27,235 nt of DNA from positions 1-27,235 of the forward strand of contig CAYUEN010000026.1 of the NCBI GenBank assembly GCA_964443745.1, given 5' to 3'. Below the pieces are notes generated by a model. It had not been told where the DNA came from, did no database searches, and saw nothing but the letters and a program-made list of their open reading frames with translations. The DNA is from CAYUEN01 sp964443745. GTDB lineage: Bacteria; Campylobacterota; Campylobacteria; Campylobacterales; QNZT01. Below are positions 1 to 8,063 of the stretch, piece after piece (within the stretch, counting starts at the first letter, position 1; the number at the start of each line of letters is the position of its first letter). The position numbers and the translations under genes were made by a program.

Positions 1-591
1 ATCGAACCGCTGCTTTTAAACGGGAGGTATCGTTACGAAGATCTGGGCGAAGCGGCGTGGGAGAAGGCGGCGGAGCTGGTGGCGGCGGGCAAAATCGGCG
101 CACTTTTTTCGGGACGGATGGAATTTGGCCCCAGAGCGTTGGGCAACCGCACGATCGTCGCGGACGTACGCAACAAAGAGATTCAGAAAATTCTCAACAA
201 AGAGATCAAAAACCGCCCTCTCTTTCAACCCTTCTGCCCCTCCATTCTGGAGGAGGAGCGCGAACGGCTTTTCGAAAGAAGCTATCCCAACAAACACATG
301 ACGATCGCTTTTCGACTCAAAAGAGAGCATGCCGAGGCGATTCCCGGAGCCGTACACATCGACCTGACCGCACGGGCGCAATTTGTCGAAGAGCATGACA
401 ATCCGCGATATTATCGGTTTTTGAAGAAGATTCGGGATCTGACCGGATACGGGGTGGCGATCAACACCTCGTTCAACCGGCACGGCCGCACGATGGTGCT
501 CTCCCCCGAACACGCGCTGCAAGATTTCGCCGATACGAATCTCGATTTTCTGGTGATGGAGGGGTATTTGATACAAAGAGAAGGAGCATAA
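1..591 (+). CDS. Carbamoyltransferase, C-terminal part (partial at window start)
   Basis: The reading frame is open from base 1, so the start lies outside the window; 196 C-terminal residues are visible. Motifs seen are RMEFGPRALGNRTI, then PFCPSIL, and near the end NTSFNRHG followed by a PEHAL segment and the typical DFLVMEGYLI-like terminus. This set is characteristic of the C-terminal domain of the NodU/CmcH carbamoyltransferase family, which moves a carbamoyl group from carbamoyl phosphate to a sugar or secondary-metabolite hydroxyl. The Kae1-like N-terminal domain is not in view, so the substrate cannot be named. In this setting a surface-glycan sugar is a reasonable guess. The stop is 2 bp before the start of the YdcF-like gene, so the two are probably co-transcribed. 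Confidence 0.88.
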   Translation: MEPLLLNGRYRYEDLGEAAWEKAAELVAAGKIGALFSGRMEFGPRALGNRTIVADVRNKEIQKILNKEIKNRPLFQPFCPSILEEERERLFERSYPNKHMTIAFRLKREHAEAIPGAVHIDLTARAQFVEEHDNPRYYRFLKKIRDLTGYGVAINTSFNRHGRTMVLSPEHALQDFADTNLDFLVMEGYLIQREGA

Positions 592-593
592 AG

Positions 594-1355
594 ATGGGAT
601 TTGGATATTACGCGGCGAAAATCGCCCTTTCGTTCGTACTCCTTCCGGGAGTCATCGTCGCCCTCTTTTTCCTCGCGGCCCTTTTCGCCCGCCGTTTTCG
701 CGGATTTTTCCTGACGATAGCCGCACTTTTCTATCTGCTTTCGACGCAGTTTGTAGGCAATCTTCTTCTCGCGCCTTTGGAAAAACCGTGGAACCATCCC
801 TTGCGGGAGGCGAAAGTCGATGCGGTGATCGTCCTGGGAAGCGGCCACTACAAAGGAAGCGCCAATCTGCCACTGAGCCAAAGCGGAACGAAACGGCTAC
901 TCTACGGATTGGAGCTTGCCAAGAAAAGAAATCTACCGCTTATTTTCAGCGGCGCGGGAGAAGAGACTCTAGCCGCCGAAGCGACCGCCCGGGAGTTGAA
1001 CGAAAATCTGGGACTCGATCTTAAAATCGCGACCGATCAAAACCTCTCCCGCCGTTTCATCCTCTATCTGGAAGCGCGTGCCTTGAGTACCGCCCAAAAC
1101 GCCGCACTCGCCAAAACGTTCTTCGATCGAAACGGCATCGAACACCCCGCGCTCTATCTGGTCACCTCCGCCTCACATATGTATCGCGCAAAACGGACGT
1201 TCGAAAAAGAGGGCTTTACCGTCGTGCCGGCCGCGACCGATTTTCGTATAACCGACGAATTCTGTTACTGTTTCTTTTTTCCCTCGCTTGATGGTCTCGC
1301 CCTCAACGGCACCGCACTCTACGAATATCTGGCGTTGCTCAAATCGCAGCTGTAA
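594..1355 (+). CDS. YdcF/SanA-family (DUF218) membrane protein
   Basis: A 253-residue protein. Two hydrophobic helices are seen at about residues 8-30 and 35-55, followed by a DUF218 domain starting at DAVIVLGSG (about residue 77). Further features include an FSGAG segment and a late TSASHMYRA motif (conserved His/Arg). The domain is found in ElyC, SanA and YdcF, membrane-anchored proteins linked to envelope and lipid-carrier processes whose biochemistry is not settled. It begins 2 bp after the carbamoyltransferase, with AAGGAG (581-586) as ribosome site, consistent with a shared envelope-glycan role. Its stop directly abuts the convergent aldo/keto reductase stop. Family assignment is firm; the specific function is unknown. 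Confidence 0.82.
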   Translation: MGFGYYAAKIALSFVLLPGVIVALFFLAALFARRFRGFFLTIAALFYLLSTQFVGNLLLAPLEKPWNHPLREAKVDAVIVLGSGHYKGSANLPLSQSGTKRLLYGLELAKKRNLPLIFSGAGEETLAAEATARELNENLGLDLKIATDQNLSRRFILYLEARALSTAQNAALAKTFFDRNGIEHPALYLVTSASHMYRAKRTFEKEGFTVVPAATDFRITDEFCYCFFFPSLDGLALNGTALYEYLALLKSQL

Positions 1356-2372
1356 CTACCCCATCGGATAAGGGATTTCTTCATGCACGCGATCGCAGGC
1401 GGCCAATACCTCTTCATCCAATTCCAAATCCATCGCCGCCAGCGACGCATCCAGCTGGGAGGAGCGTGTCGCACCGACAATCGTGGAGGCGACGAAATCG
1501 AACTGTTTGCTCCATGCGATCGCCATCGTTACCGGATCCAGCCCCGCATCTTGTGCGATCTCCAGATACCTTTGGGTCGATGCGAGGGTCTTTTGGTTCA
1601 TGAAACGTGCGGCCATCAAGCGCTGCCTTTTATGAGGAGAGCGCAAATATTCGGCAAAACGCCCCATTGCATCGGGATTTCGATTGTATTTTCCACTTAG
1701 GACCCCACCCGCAAGTGGTGAGTAGGGCAGAAGAGAAATCTGTTCCTGTCGGCATACTTCGGCCAGCTCATCCAGAAAACGGCGATTGAGAAGTGAAAAG
1801 TTGTTCTGGATCGATTCGAACCGAAAAAGTTTCAAGTATTTCGCACGTTCGTTCGCCTTGGTCAGTCCATAGGCGGTATCGTTGGAAGTACCGATATAGC
1901 GTACCTTACCACTCTCTACCAATCGGGAAAAAGCTTCGAGCGTCTCTTCGATCGGAATCAGCGTATCGGGCCAATGCATTTGATAGAGATCGATATAGTC
2001 GCTCCCCAATCTTCGCAGGCTCCCTTCGACCGCACGTTCGATATGGAAACGATCCATCGCGGTGAGGCCATGACGAATCGGAGGAACGAACCAGCCGTTG
2101 GCCGCACCCGCTACCTTGGTCGCGATGATAAATGCATCTCTTGGCTTATTTTTGAGCCATCGACCGACGATTCGTTCCGTCTCTCCCACCACTTCGGCAG
2201 CGGGCGGTACGGGATAGATTTCGGCCGTATCGAAAAAATTCACCCCTGCATCCGCAGCTTTGTCCATAATCTCAAAAGCGTTCTTTTCATCACACTGTGT
2301 ACCGAAAGTCATCGTCCCAAGACAAATTGGGGAGACGCGTAATCCGGTACGTCCGATGTAACGATATTCCAT
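1356..2372 (-). CDS. Aldo/keto reductase, Tas-like
   Basis: A 338-residue NADPH-dependent oxidoreductase with a (beta/alpha)8 barrel. Seen are GTMTFG near residue 20, the catalytic Asp/Tyr region FFDTAEIYPVPP, the catalytic Lys in ATKVAG, the catalytic His in QMHWPD, and the C-terminal cofactor-binding stretch VGATRSSQL. Length and the EIYPVPP signature match the Tas subgroup (Escherichia coli Tas is about 346 residues). The start is supported by GAGGAGG five bases upstream of the ATG. The gene is monocistronic by position: it meets the YdcF-like gene tail to tail with no spacer, and the histidine kinase upstream is separated by 57 bp. The physiological substrate cannot be read from sequence. 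Confidence 0.92.
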   Translation of the reverse strand: MEYRYIGRTGLRVSPICLGTMTFGTQCDEKNAFEIMDKAADAGVNFFDTAEIYPVPPAAEVVGETERIVGRWLKNKPRDAFIIATKVAGAANGWFVPPIRHGLTAMDRFHIERAVEGSLRRLGSDYIDLYQMHWPDTLIPIEETLEAFSRLVESGKVRYIGTSNDTAYGLTKANERAKYLKLFRFESIQNNFSLLNRRFLDELAEVCRQEQISLLPYSPLAGGVLSGKYNRNPDAMGRFAEYLRSPHKRQRLMAARFMNQKTLASTQRYLEIAQDAGLDPVTMAIAWSKQFDFVASTIVGATRSSQLDASLAAMDLELDEEVLAACDRVHEEIPYPMG

Positions 2373-2429
2373 CGTATCCTCCTCGCTTGAAATCGGAGTC
2401 TAACCAAAATCCGGAAAAAGGTCAAACGA

Positions 2430-3485
2430 TCATGCCACCGTATCCTCACTCCTCTCTTTGCGATCCTGACTCCCAGCTAGAGGAAGGGTGATACGAAAGA
2501 GAGCGCCCAAGGCGTGATTGCAGGCTTCGAGTCTGCCATCGCAGTGTTCCTCGATAATCGTTTTGGACATGTACAATCCTAGACCACTACCGTTTTTTTC
2601 GTCTTTGGTGGAAAAATAAGGATCGAATATCCGCGGCAGAAACGCTTCAGGAATTCCACCACCGTTGTCTTCTATTTCGAGTATCGCCGTATCGCCTTTT
2701 TGTATCAGTCTGGCCTCGACTTTCGGATTTTGGATCTGTCGTTCTCTGAAATTGTCCAATGCGTTTTTGAGAATATTCAAAAGCACCTGGAGGATCTCGT
2801 TGGGATAGGTGACGATTTCACAACTGTTTTCTATCTTTTGCTTTATCAAAATACCGTTTTTTCTATAGGAGCCATCCAGCATATCGATCGCTTTTTGCAA
2901 CAACAATTCGAGTGTCGTACGCTCCTTCGCTTTGTTGGGTTTGAAAAAATTACGAAAATCGTCGATCGTATGGCTGAGATACTGGACATAACTACCGATC
3001 GCCTCGATTTTTTCGAGAAAGTAACTTTCGAATTCCTCCTGTTTCGTTTCATCAGCCATCACGAATCTTTTGAGCTTTATCTTCATTTGCATCGAAATCG
3101 CCACGGAGCTGATCGCGGAGAGAGGCTGTCTCCACTGATGGGCGATCATACTCAACATCTCACCCATCTGCGCCAGACGTGTCTGCTGGAGCATCTGTTG
3201 ATCTTTGCGTCTGTTTTTTTCCACCTCCTCTTCGACGCGTCTGGCTAGGGTGGTATTGAGTTCGCTCACCTCTTTTACTTTCTGGGCAAGACTTTCGTTG
3301 AGCGCCTGCATCTCCATAGAGGAGAGATCGATGGAACGCTCCAGGATTTTACGCTCTTTTTCATGTGCTTCGTAACTCTCTCGCACCAGGGAGAGAAACT
3401 TCTCCATCTGTTCGGGTGTGATATGTGCAAAATCGGTGATTTTCGCCTTTTTGAGTTGGCGCTTGAGAATCTTCTCCGCGATCAT
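2430..3485 (-). CDS. Cytoplasmic sensor histidine kinase paired with a FIST protein
   Basis: 351 residues with no transmembrane segment. Residues about 40-105 are strongly charged and heptad-like, a coiled coil. The dimerisation/phosphoacceptor box is MIAHQWRQPL with His116. The HATPase_c domain follows, with N-box ILKNALDN, the G1 box EDNGGGIPEAF, the F-box FDPYFSTK and the G2 box GSGLGLYMSK. The gene starts immediately after the stop of the FIST-domain gene, so the two are a transcriptional and probably functional unit in which FIST supplies ligand sensing and this protein the kinase. No receiver domain is fused and no response regulator gene lies nearby, so the phosphotransfer partner must be elsewhere. 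Histidine kinase identity is certain; the input signal is inferred. Confidence 0.93.
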   Translation of the reverse strand: MIAEKILKRQLKKAKITDFAHITPEQMEKFLSLVRESYEAHEKERKILERSIDLSSMEMQALNESLAQKVKEVSELNTTLARRVEEEVEKNRRKDQQMLQQTRLAQMGEMLSMIAHQWRQPLSAISSVAISMQMKIKLKRFVMADETKQEEFESYFLEKIEAIGSYVQYLSHTIDDFRNFFKPNKAKERTTLELLLQKAIDMLDGSYRKNGILIKQKIENSCEIVTYPNEILQVLLNILKNALDNFRERQIQNPKVEARLIQKGDTAILEIEDNGGGIPEAFLPRIFDPYFSTKDEKNGSGLGLYMSKTIIEEHCDGRLEACNHALGALFRITLPLAGSQDRKERSEDTVA

Positions 3486-4613
3486 CTACGATTCCCACCA
3501 TAGTGTGAGGGTCATCGTCTGGTTGTGTAGATCGCATTTGCCCGAACCAAGCGGAGAAATCTCTCCATAAGAGTAAAATCCAACCTGCTTCGTGTCTCCA
3601 TCGAGAATCTCCAGAATCGACTCGATTTCATCTTCGGTGCGCTGTCCGAGAACCAGTTTCCGACCCACACAACTGATCGCGACGACCAACACCTGAGACT
3701 CACCGAATGGATTCGCCGCAATGGTTTCCGCCGCTTCAGACGCCCCTTCTATCAGATTTTCGAGGTTGGCGCGCATCAAAGCGACAGTCGCCCCCTGGGG
3801 AATATCCCCGGCAAAAGTGATCGATTGGCTCGTCTCGTCTATTCCCAGAATCGTTCGCACCTTCTCTTCACCCTCTTCTTTGAGTACCAGAGGGAAAAGT
3901 AGTCCTGAAGAGGGAAGATCGGCCGCATACTCTCCCAAATAGTTTTTGTAGAGTTCCAGTGCCGGTTTGCCGTCAAGTTCGTAAAGAACATTCGATTCCG
4001 ATTTCGTAACGATTCGATCGATACCGAATTTGTTCCAACCTCCTTTACTCGCGTACAATACATGAATATGTGTACCGTAGAATCCTACACCTAGAACATG
4101 CCGATCCAGAATCTCTTCCCCTGCGAGAATCCACGTCTTTTCAAACCGTGTACCGTCTCCTGCGAGACCTCCTGTCACACTGACACCATTTCCGACGATT
4201 TCATTGATTCCTCGGGTCAAACCGGTCCCATTGACATGCAACCCTTCACTGAGCACGAAAATCGCCTTCAAATCTTCCGATTGAAGTTCTTCTCCCACTT
4301 TTCTGCCCGCTTCAATGGAGTCTTCCGGACTCTGCACTTTCACCGTCGTCAGTTTTAAAGCCGTTTCGTCAAATCGAACCACCGCCACTGAAAGAGACGC
4401 TTCGTGCAACTCTTCCTGATAGATCTCTCCCGCAGTCGAACAGCCGATTTTGATCGCTTTGGGAAAGAGCAGAAAAAGTTCTTCGAGCCCCTCTTGGACC
4501 TGTGACCTCTCACTCGCTCCAAAAACGATCACCAGCGTCCGTTCCGAATCGAGTGCGGCATTGGGAGTGACATCCCATGCACCCTCTTCGTAGGCGTATA
4601 TTTCACGAATCAT
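3486..4613 (-). CDS. FIST N/C domain signal-sensor protein
   Basis: 375 residues, soluble, without signal peptide. The N-terminal half (about 25-220) carries the FIST_N pattern: TLVIVFGAS, IGCSTAGEIY, the GGLAGDG segment and VLGVGFYGTHIHV. The C-terminal half (about 225-365) matches FIST_C, including ALELYKNYLGEYA, FAGDIPQGATVALMR, SCVGRKLVLGQR and the terminal GFYSYGEISPLG. FIST domains are proposed sensors of small ligands, possibly amino acids, and occur next to kinases and chemotaxis proteins. The directly abutting histidine kinase supports that role. The ATG is preceded by AAGGA at suitable distance. No catalytic residues are known for the family. Confidence 0.9.
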   Translation of the reverse strand: MIREIYAYEEGAWDVTPNAALDSERTLVIVFGASERSQVQEGLEELFLLFPKAIKIGCSTAGEIYQEELHEASLSVAVVRFDETALKLTTVKVQSPEDSIEAGRKVGEELQSEDLKAIFVLSEGLHVNGTGLTRGINEIVGNGVSVTGGLAGDGTRFEKTWILAGEEILDRHVLGVGFYGTHIHVLYASKGGWNKFGIDRIVTKSESNVLYELDGKPALELYKNYLGEYAADLPSSGLLFPLVLKEEGEEKVRTILGIDETSQSITFAGDIPQGATVALMRANLENLIEGASEAAETIAANPFGESQVLVVAISCVGRKLVLGQRTEDEIESILEILDGDTKQVGFYSYGEISPLGSGKCDLHNQTMTLTLWWES

Positions 4614-4664
4614 ACTTTTCCTTATGAGATCTTTGGGGATATATCGACTGAAATAAAAAGTATT

Positions 4665-5249
4665 TTAATTTTTAGGGGTTTTACGAAAGATATGTTTGAT
4701 TTTGGTATAAAGATATTCGACTCTTTTGACGAACCTCCCCTTTTTCGGGAAAAAACGGTTTTTGAGTGTATGTATCTTCTCCTTGATCCATTGTCTGAAA
4801 AGGTGTGCTTTCTTCTTGATATGACGATAGATCTCGGTCTCTTTGAGCTTTTGTACCCACCAAATCAGATGCCTGTACACAGAGGCGAACCATCCGAATT
4901 TCATCAGTTTCGATTCGGTGATGCGAAAAAGCCAAAACGTGAACATCGCTATCGGGATCTTAAGCAGATACAGAAGCGTCCCCGCAAGGAAATTTCCGCT
5001 CAGAAAGAGCGCCCCCGCAGCGATACCCAACAACTCGACCCAAACAAACAGCGAGAGAAAAAGCAGCAAAACCAGATAGCGGTTGAGCTTTCCGATGTAC
5101 GATTCGGCACGCTGGATGATTCGAAGCCGTCTGAGAGAGGTGATAATCGGCTCGGCGATCCCCTCCCAGACGATCTCTTCGAAGAGAATATAGACGAATA
5201 CACCGAGCGCCAGCAGCAGCGTACCCAACCGTCCGAGGATACGCCGCAT
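4665..5249 (-). CDS. Small basic membrane protein in the molybdopterin operon, function unknown
   Basis: 194 residues. A hydrophobic helix lies at about 8-27. A longer hydrophobic region at about 57-110 could hold two or three membrane spans. The last 80 residues are very rich in Lys, Arg and aromatic residues, with a predicted cytoplasmic helical tail. I recognise no domain. The gene starts 4 bp after the moeA stop and is the last gene of a moaD-moaE-moeA run, so it is almost certainly co-transcribed with them. A GAGAAG sequence just before the ATG is only a modest ribosome site. Whether it takes part in Moco metabolism or is a passenger cannot be decided. Similar small membrane proteins of unknown role are common in this phylum. 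Confidence 0.7.
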   Translation of the reverse strand: MRRILGRLGTLLLALGVFVYILFEEIVWEGIAEPIITSLRRLRIIQRAESYIGKLNRYLVLLLFLSLFVWVELLGIAAGALFLSGNFLAGTLLYLLKIPIAMFTFWLFRITESKLMKFGWFASVYRHLIWWVQKLKETEIYRHIKKKAHLFRQWIKEKIHTLKNRFFPKKGRFVKRVEYLYTKIKHIFRKTPKN

Positions 5250-5253
5250 CTTC

Positions 5254-6465
5254 TCAAAGCCTCGTCAGATCGATCACATCCACTTCGCTTCCGGCCTCCA
5301 GATCGCCCGTATCCTTGTCGACCCGCAGCAGCCCGGTCTCTCCGAGCAAATTGGTCAAAATCGCGCTGGAACCGCTCTTTTTGCCCCGGAAATCGACAAG
5401 ATAGCGTCCCGATTCATAATGCAGATTGCAGGCGGAAAATTCCGTTTTCGGCGAACGTTTCCTATAGTTTTCCCCGAGTGTGGCGCGTACGATCGGAAGA
5501 GTACCCGTGCCTCCCCGCATCCTATCGATCAGCGGCCATACGTAGAGGATGAAGGTGACCGCCGCGCTGTAGGGAAAACCGGGAAGCGCGAAAACGAACT
5601 TCTCTCCCGTTTTGAGCACCTTGATATGTTGTCCGGGTTTGAGGATCACCCCCTCGATCAGATATTCCGCCTCCATATCGTGGAGAATGTCCCTGACAAA
5701 ATCGTAATCTCCCACGCTCACGCCTCCGGTGGTGACCAGAATATCCGCTCTTGCGAGCGCCTCTCGCATCGCCGCCTCGATCGACCCTTTCTCGTCTTTG
5801 GCCAGGGGAAGACGTATCACGTCCGCACCCGCCTTGCGTCCTAGCGCTTCGAGTACGAACTGATTCGCGCTACGAATCTGGGAGGCGTTGGTCTGCGGCT
5901 CACCGACGTCCAGAATTTCGCTTCCGGTACTCAACAGCGCGACTCTGGGCGGAATGTAGACTCTCACCTGGGGAATGTTCAGACTCGCCAAAACGCCTAC
6001 CTGCGCGAATCCCAGTTCGGTTCCTTCGGGTATCAGCACTTCGCCTTTTTTGAAGTTTTCACCTACCGGCCGAACACTATATCCGCAAGGTACCTCCTCT
6101 TCGATCACGATTTCATCCCCTTCGACGGTGACGTTTTCGATCGGTATCAGCGTATCGGTACCCGGACTCATCAACGATCCCGTAAACGTCTTCACGCAGG
6201 TACCCCCCACCACCTCTTCGTCGCTGACGCTTCCTGCGGGAAGATCTCCCAAAATCCGTACGCGTCCCAGGGATTGATCTTCGCATTTGAGCGCATAGCC
6301 GTCCATCGCGGCCGTCGGAAAAGCGGGGGAATCCTCACGCGCGACGATATCTTCCGCCAATACGTATCCTATGGCATCTTCCAAAAAACGCATCTGAACC
6401 GCCCGCTTTCCCGAAAAAGCCCTCTGCATGATCTTTACCGACTCTTCGTAATCGACAAACGCCAT
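5254..6465 (-). CDS. moeA: Molybdopterin molybdenumtransferase MoeA (paralogue 1)
   Basis: 403 residues, full family length. MoeA inserts molybdate into adenylylated molybdopterin in the last step of Moco synthesis. Seen are the N-terminal PTAAMDGYALK motif, the IPIENV segment of the lid domain, ALLSTGSEILDVGE, the central TTGGVSVGDYDFVRD motif and a late ALPGFPYSAAVTF. The last normally reads PGNPVSA, so the Asn is replaced by Phe here. The second MoeA of this window keeps the usual PGNP. The gene follows moaE with no spacer and has AGGAG five bases before its ATG. The enzyme is likely cytosolic. Division of labour between the two MoeA proteins is an open question. Confidence 0.93.
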   Translation of the reverse strand: MAFVDYEESVKIMQRAFSGKRAVQMRFLEDAIGYVLAEDIVAREDSPAFPTAAMDGYALKCEDQSLGRVRILGDLPAGSVSDEEVVGGTCVKTFTGSLMSPGTDTLIPIENVTVEGDEIVIEEEVPCGYSVRPVGENFKKGEVLIPEGTELGFAQVGVLASLNIPQVRVYIPPRVALLSTGSEILDVGEPQTNASQIRSANQFVLEALGRKAGADVIRLPLAKDEKGSIEAAMREALARADILVTTGGVSVGDYDFVRDILHDMEAEYLIEGVILKPGQHIKVLKTGEKFVFALPGFPYSAAVTFILYVWPLIDRMRGGTGTLPIVRATLGENYRKRSPKTEFSACNLHYESGRYLVDFRGKKSGSSAILTNLLGETGLLRVDKDTGDLEAGSEVDVIDLTRL

Positions 6466-6906
6466 CTACACTCCTAATATACCGCTGTGGGGGAGCGGGG
6501 TACTGCGATCGGCCGCATAATGCCGCTTTCCTCCGATCACGTCGTATTTCCAAATCGGCGCCTGGGCTTTGAAATCCTCCACGAACATATCGAGCATCTC
6601 CAGGGCGACGCGCCGCTTGGAGGAGAAGATTGCCGCCATGAAGGAGGAGCGGTGGACGGGTACGTCTCCTATGGAGTGCGCCATTTTGATGAGCGCTCCC
6701 TTTTTGCGAGCTCTCTCCTGCCACGTTTCGAACCAGCGATGCAAAATAGGCTCGTAGATATCGAAACTGAGCGCTTCGATCCCTCCCTCTTCACGCACCA
6801 CTCCGATGAAACTCGCCATCGCTCCGTAGTTGTTTTCGTGCTGAGAGTCGTACCAGCGCGCATGAATCTTCTCCACCGGAAGCGCTCCCCGATACAAATC
6901 CACCAT
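6466..6906 (-). CDS. moaE: Molybdopterin synthase catalytic subunit MoaE
   Basis: About 146 residues from the preferred start. MoaE forms a heterotetramer with MoaD and converts precursor Z (cPMP) to molybdopterin. Typical segments are GAMASFIGVVR, the DIYEP segment, a KMAHSIGDVPVHRSSFMAAI stretch with the conserved His-Arg, and APIWKYDVIGGKRHYA with the catalytic Lys region. Three in-frame ATGs exist at 6921, 6912 and 6906. I choose 6906 because GGAGG (6913-6917) lies six bases upstream of it, whereas it would touch the 6912 ATG and lie inside the coding part of the 6921 version. With this start the gene begins 2 bp after the moaD stop and abuts moeA downstream. Confidence 0.93.
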   Translation of the reverse strand: MVDLYRGALPVEKIHARWYDSQHENNYGAMASFIGVVREEGGIEALSFDIYEPILHRWFETWQERARKKGALIKMAHSIGDVPVHRSSFMAAIFSSKRRVALEMLDMFVEDFKAQAPIWKYDVIGGKRHYAADRSTPLPHSGILGV

Positions 6907-6908
6907 CT

Positions 6909-7130
6909 TCATCCTCCGCATACGGGCGGAAGCAGAGAGATTCTGTCATCCGGCCCGATCGGATGTTCGAGCGATGCGACGATACGGTCGTTGACCGCGA
7001 CGGCACACCGTTTCAACCACTCCTGCATCTGTCGATCTTTCGCGAAAATCTCCTTCAATTCTCTCAAATCGGAGATCTCCACCGTTATCGGATCTCTTGC
7101 TAGGGGACCCAGAAATTCCACTTTCGCCAT
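6909..7130 (-). CDS. moaD: Molybdopterin synthase sulfur carrier subunit MoaD
   Basis: 73 residues with a ubiquitin-like fold, ending in VCGG. The C-terminal Gly-Gly is thiocarboxylated and donates sulfur to cPMP within MoaE. The conserved AVNDRIVAS and DRISLLPP pieces before the tail fit the family. The ATG has GAGGTGG just upstream and lies about 17 bp downstream of the predicted transcription start from a TATAAT box. It is the first gene of the moaD-moaE-moeA-membrane protein operon. Confidence 0.92.
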   Translation of the reverse strand: MAKVEFLGPLARDPITVEISDLRELKEIFAKDRQMQEWLKRCAVAVNDRIVASLEHPIGPDDRISLLPPVCGG

Positions 7131-7153
7131 TATCCACCTCTGTTTTTGGGTGC

Positions 7154-7159
7154 ATTATA
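7154..7159 (-). promoter_or_regulatory. Consensus -10 box (TATAAT) for the moaD operon
   Basis: Reading on the minus strand, GGGTATAATGCACC lies in the 60-bp spacer between the sirtuin stop and moaD. The box is a perfect TATAAT. The -35 region is weak (TTGAAA is present but only 14 bp away), which is common in this phylum, where -35 elements are poorly conserved. Placement about 24 bp from the start codon is ideal. It implies the Moco operon is transcribed independently of the sirtuin. Confidence 0.6.
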
Positions 7160-7190
7160 CCCTAAATGGACTTTTTCAAACACAGTAGCA

Positions 7191-8009
7191 TCAAACGACC
7201 AGCCTCTCTATCGCGGCCTTCGCCCCCATCGCGATACCGATTTCCCCTTCGGGTACGTCGAATTCTCGGGGGTTGATACGAATCAGTCTCGCACGGTATC
7301 GCGCGGCGAGTCTTTCACCGGTGATACGTACGGTCGGTACCGCCTTTCCCGCACCGATTTCGACAATCACCCACGATCTTCCCTCCCTTTCTCTCAACCA
7401 TTCGCCCATACGACCGTACTGTGCGTCGGTTCGGGTGGAAATCCAACCGTAATCGCCGAACATCAAGATATTGGGGCGGGCTACGGCGCCGCAGCGAGGA
7501 CATCGCGGCAACGCTCCCTTCGCTCGAAAAGTTTCCGGATCGATCTCTATCTCGGGAAAATCCGCTTTCCAGATATCCTCGCCGCACCTTTTGGAGCACT
7601 GCAACCAGTGGATCGAACCATGCACTTCCATGATCTTCTCTTCAGGAAATCCGGCTTTTTGAAACTGTCCATCCACATTGGAGGTGAAGACGAAACAACC
7701 CCCTTTTTTGCGGCCGCACAACTCCAGCAGACGGAAAAAACCGCTATGGGGATCGGTGCTGCGATAGAGCCGATGGCGATGGCCGTAAAACGCCCAAGCG
7801 AGTCTCGGATCCTTTTCGAACCATTCGGGATTGGCCATCTCCTCGAATCGGTATCCGAGCTTCCCGATGACGGGATAAGCGCGCCAAAACCCTTCCGGCC
7901 CTCTGAAATCCGGCAATCCGCTATCCACACCCATCCCCGCACCGGCCGTAATCAATACGGCCTCCGCCTCTTCGATCGCCACTTTCGCCTTGTGGATATC
8001 CGCTTCCAT
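7191..8009 (-). CDS. Sirtuin (SIR2-family NAD-dependent protein deacylase)
   Basis: 272 residues from the ATG at 8009. Seen are GAGMGVDSGLPDFRG for NAD binding, the TSNVDGQF motif, the catalytic His in EVHGSIHW, and a zinc site made of QCSKRC (CX3C spacing) and RCPRCG (CX2C). The usual C-terminal GTS motif is replaced by EIGAGKAVPTVR, so this belongs to a divergent bacterial sirtuin subgroup. A GTG at 8012 is also in frame, but AAAGGAGG sits four bases from the ATG and only one base from the GTG, so the ATG is preferred. It is divergent from mqnA. It probably removes acyl groups from lysines in cytosolic proteins; targets are unknown. Confidence 0.9.
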   Translation of the reverse strand: MEADIHKAKVAIEEAEAVLITAGAGMGVDSGLPDFRGPEGFWRAYPVIGKLGYRFEEMANPEWFEKDPRLAWAFYGHRHRLYRSTDPHSGFFRLLELCGRKKGGCFVFTSNVDGQFQKAGFPEEKIMEVHGSIHWLQCSKRCGEDIWKADFPEIEIDPETFRAKGALPRCPRCGAVARPNILMFGDYGWISTRTDAQYGRMGEWLREREGRSWVIVEIGAGKAVPTVRITGERLAARYRARLIRINPREFDVPEGEIGIAMGAKAAIERLVV

Positions 8010-8063
8010 CACGCCTCCTTTTGAAGCCGAATCATGTTAAAATTGTACCAAAAAAGGTTCCGA

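Noticed and set aside
2700..3248. Long open frame (182 codons) on the plus strand
   Set aside because: It lies wholly inside the histidine kinase gene, whose kinase motifs on the other strand are unmistakable, and shows no domain of its own.
4692..5552. 286-codon plus-strand frame across the membrane protein and moeA end
   Set aside because: It is rich in Arg, Pro and Ser with no recognisable fold and is antisense to two well-supported genes.
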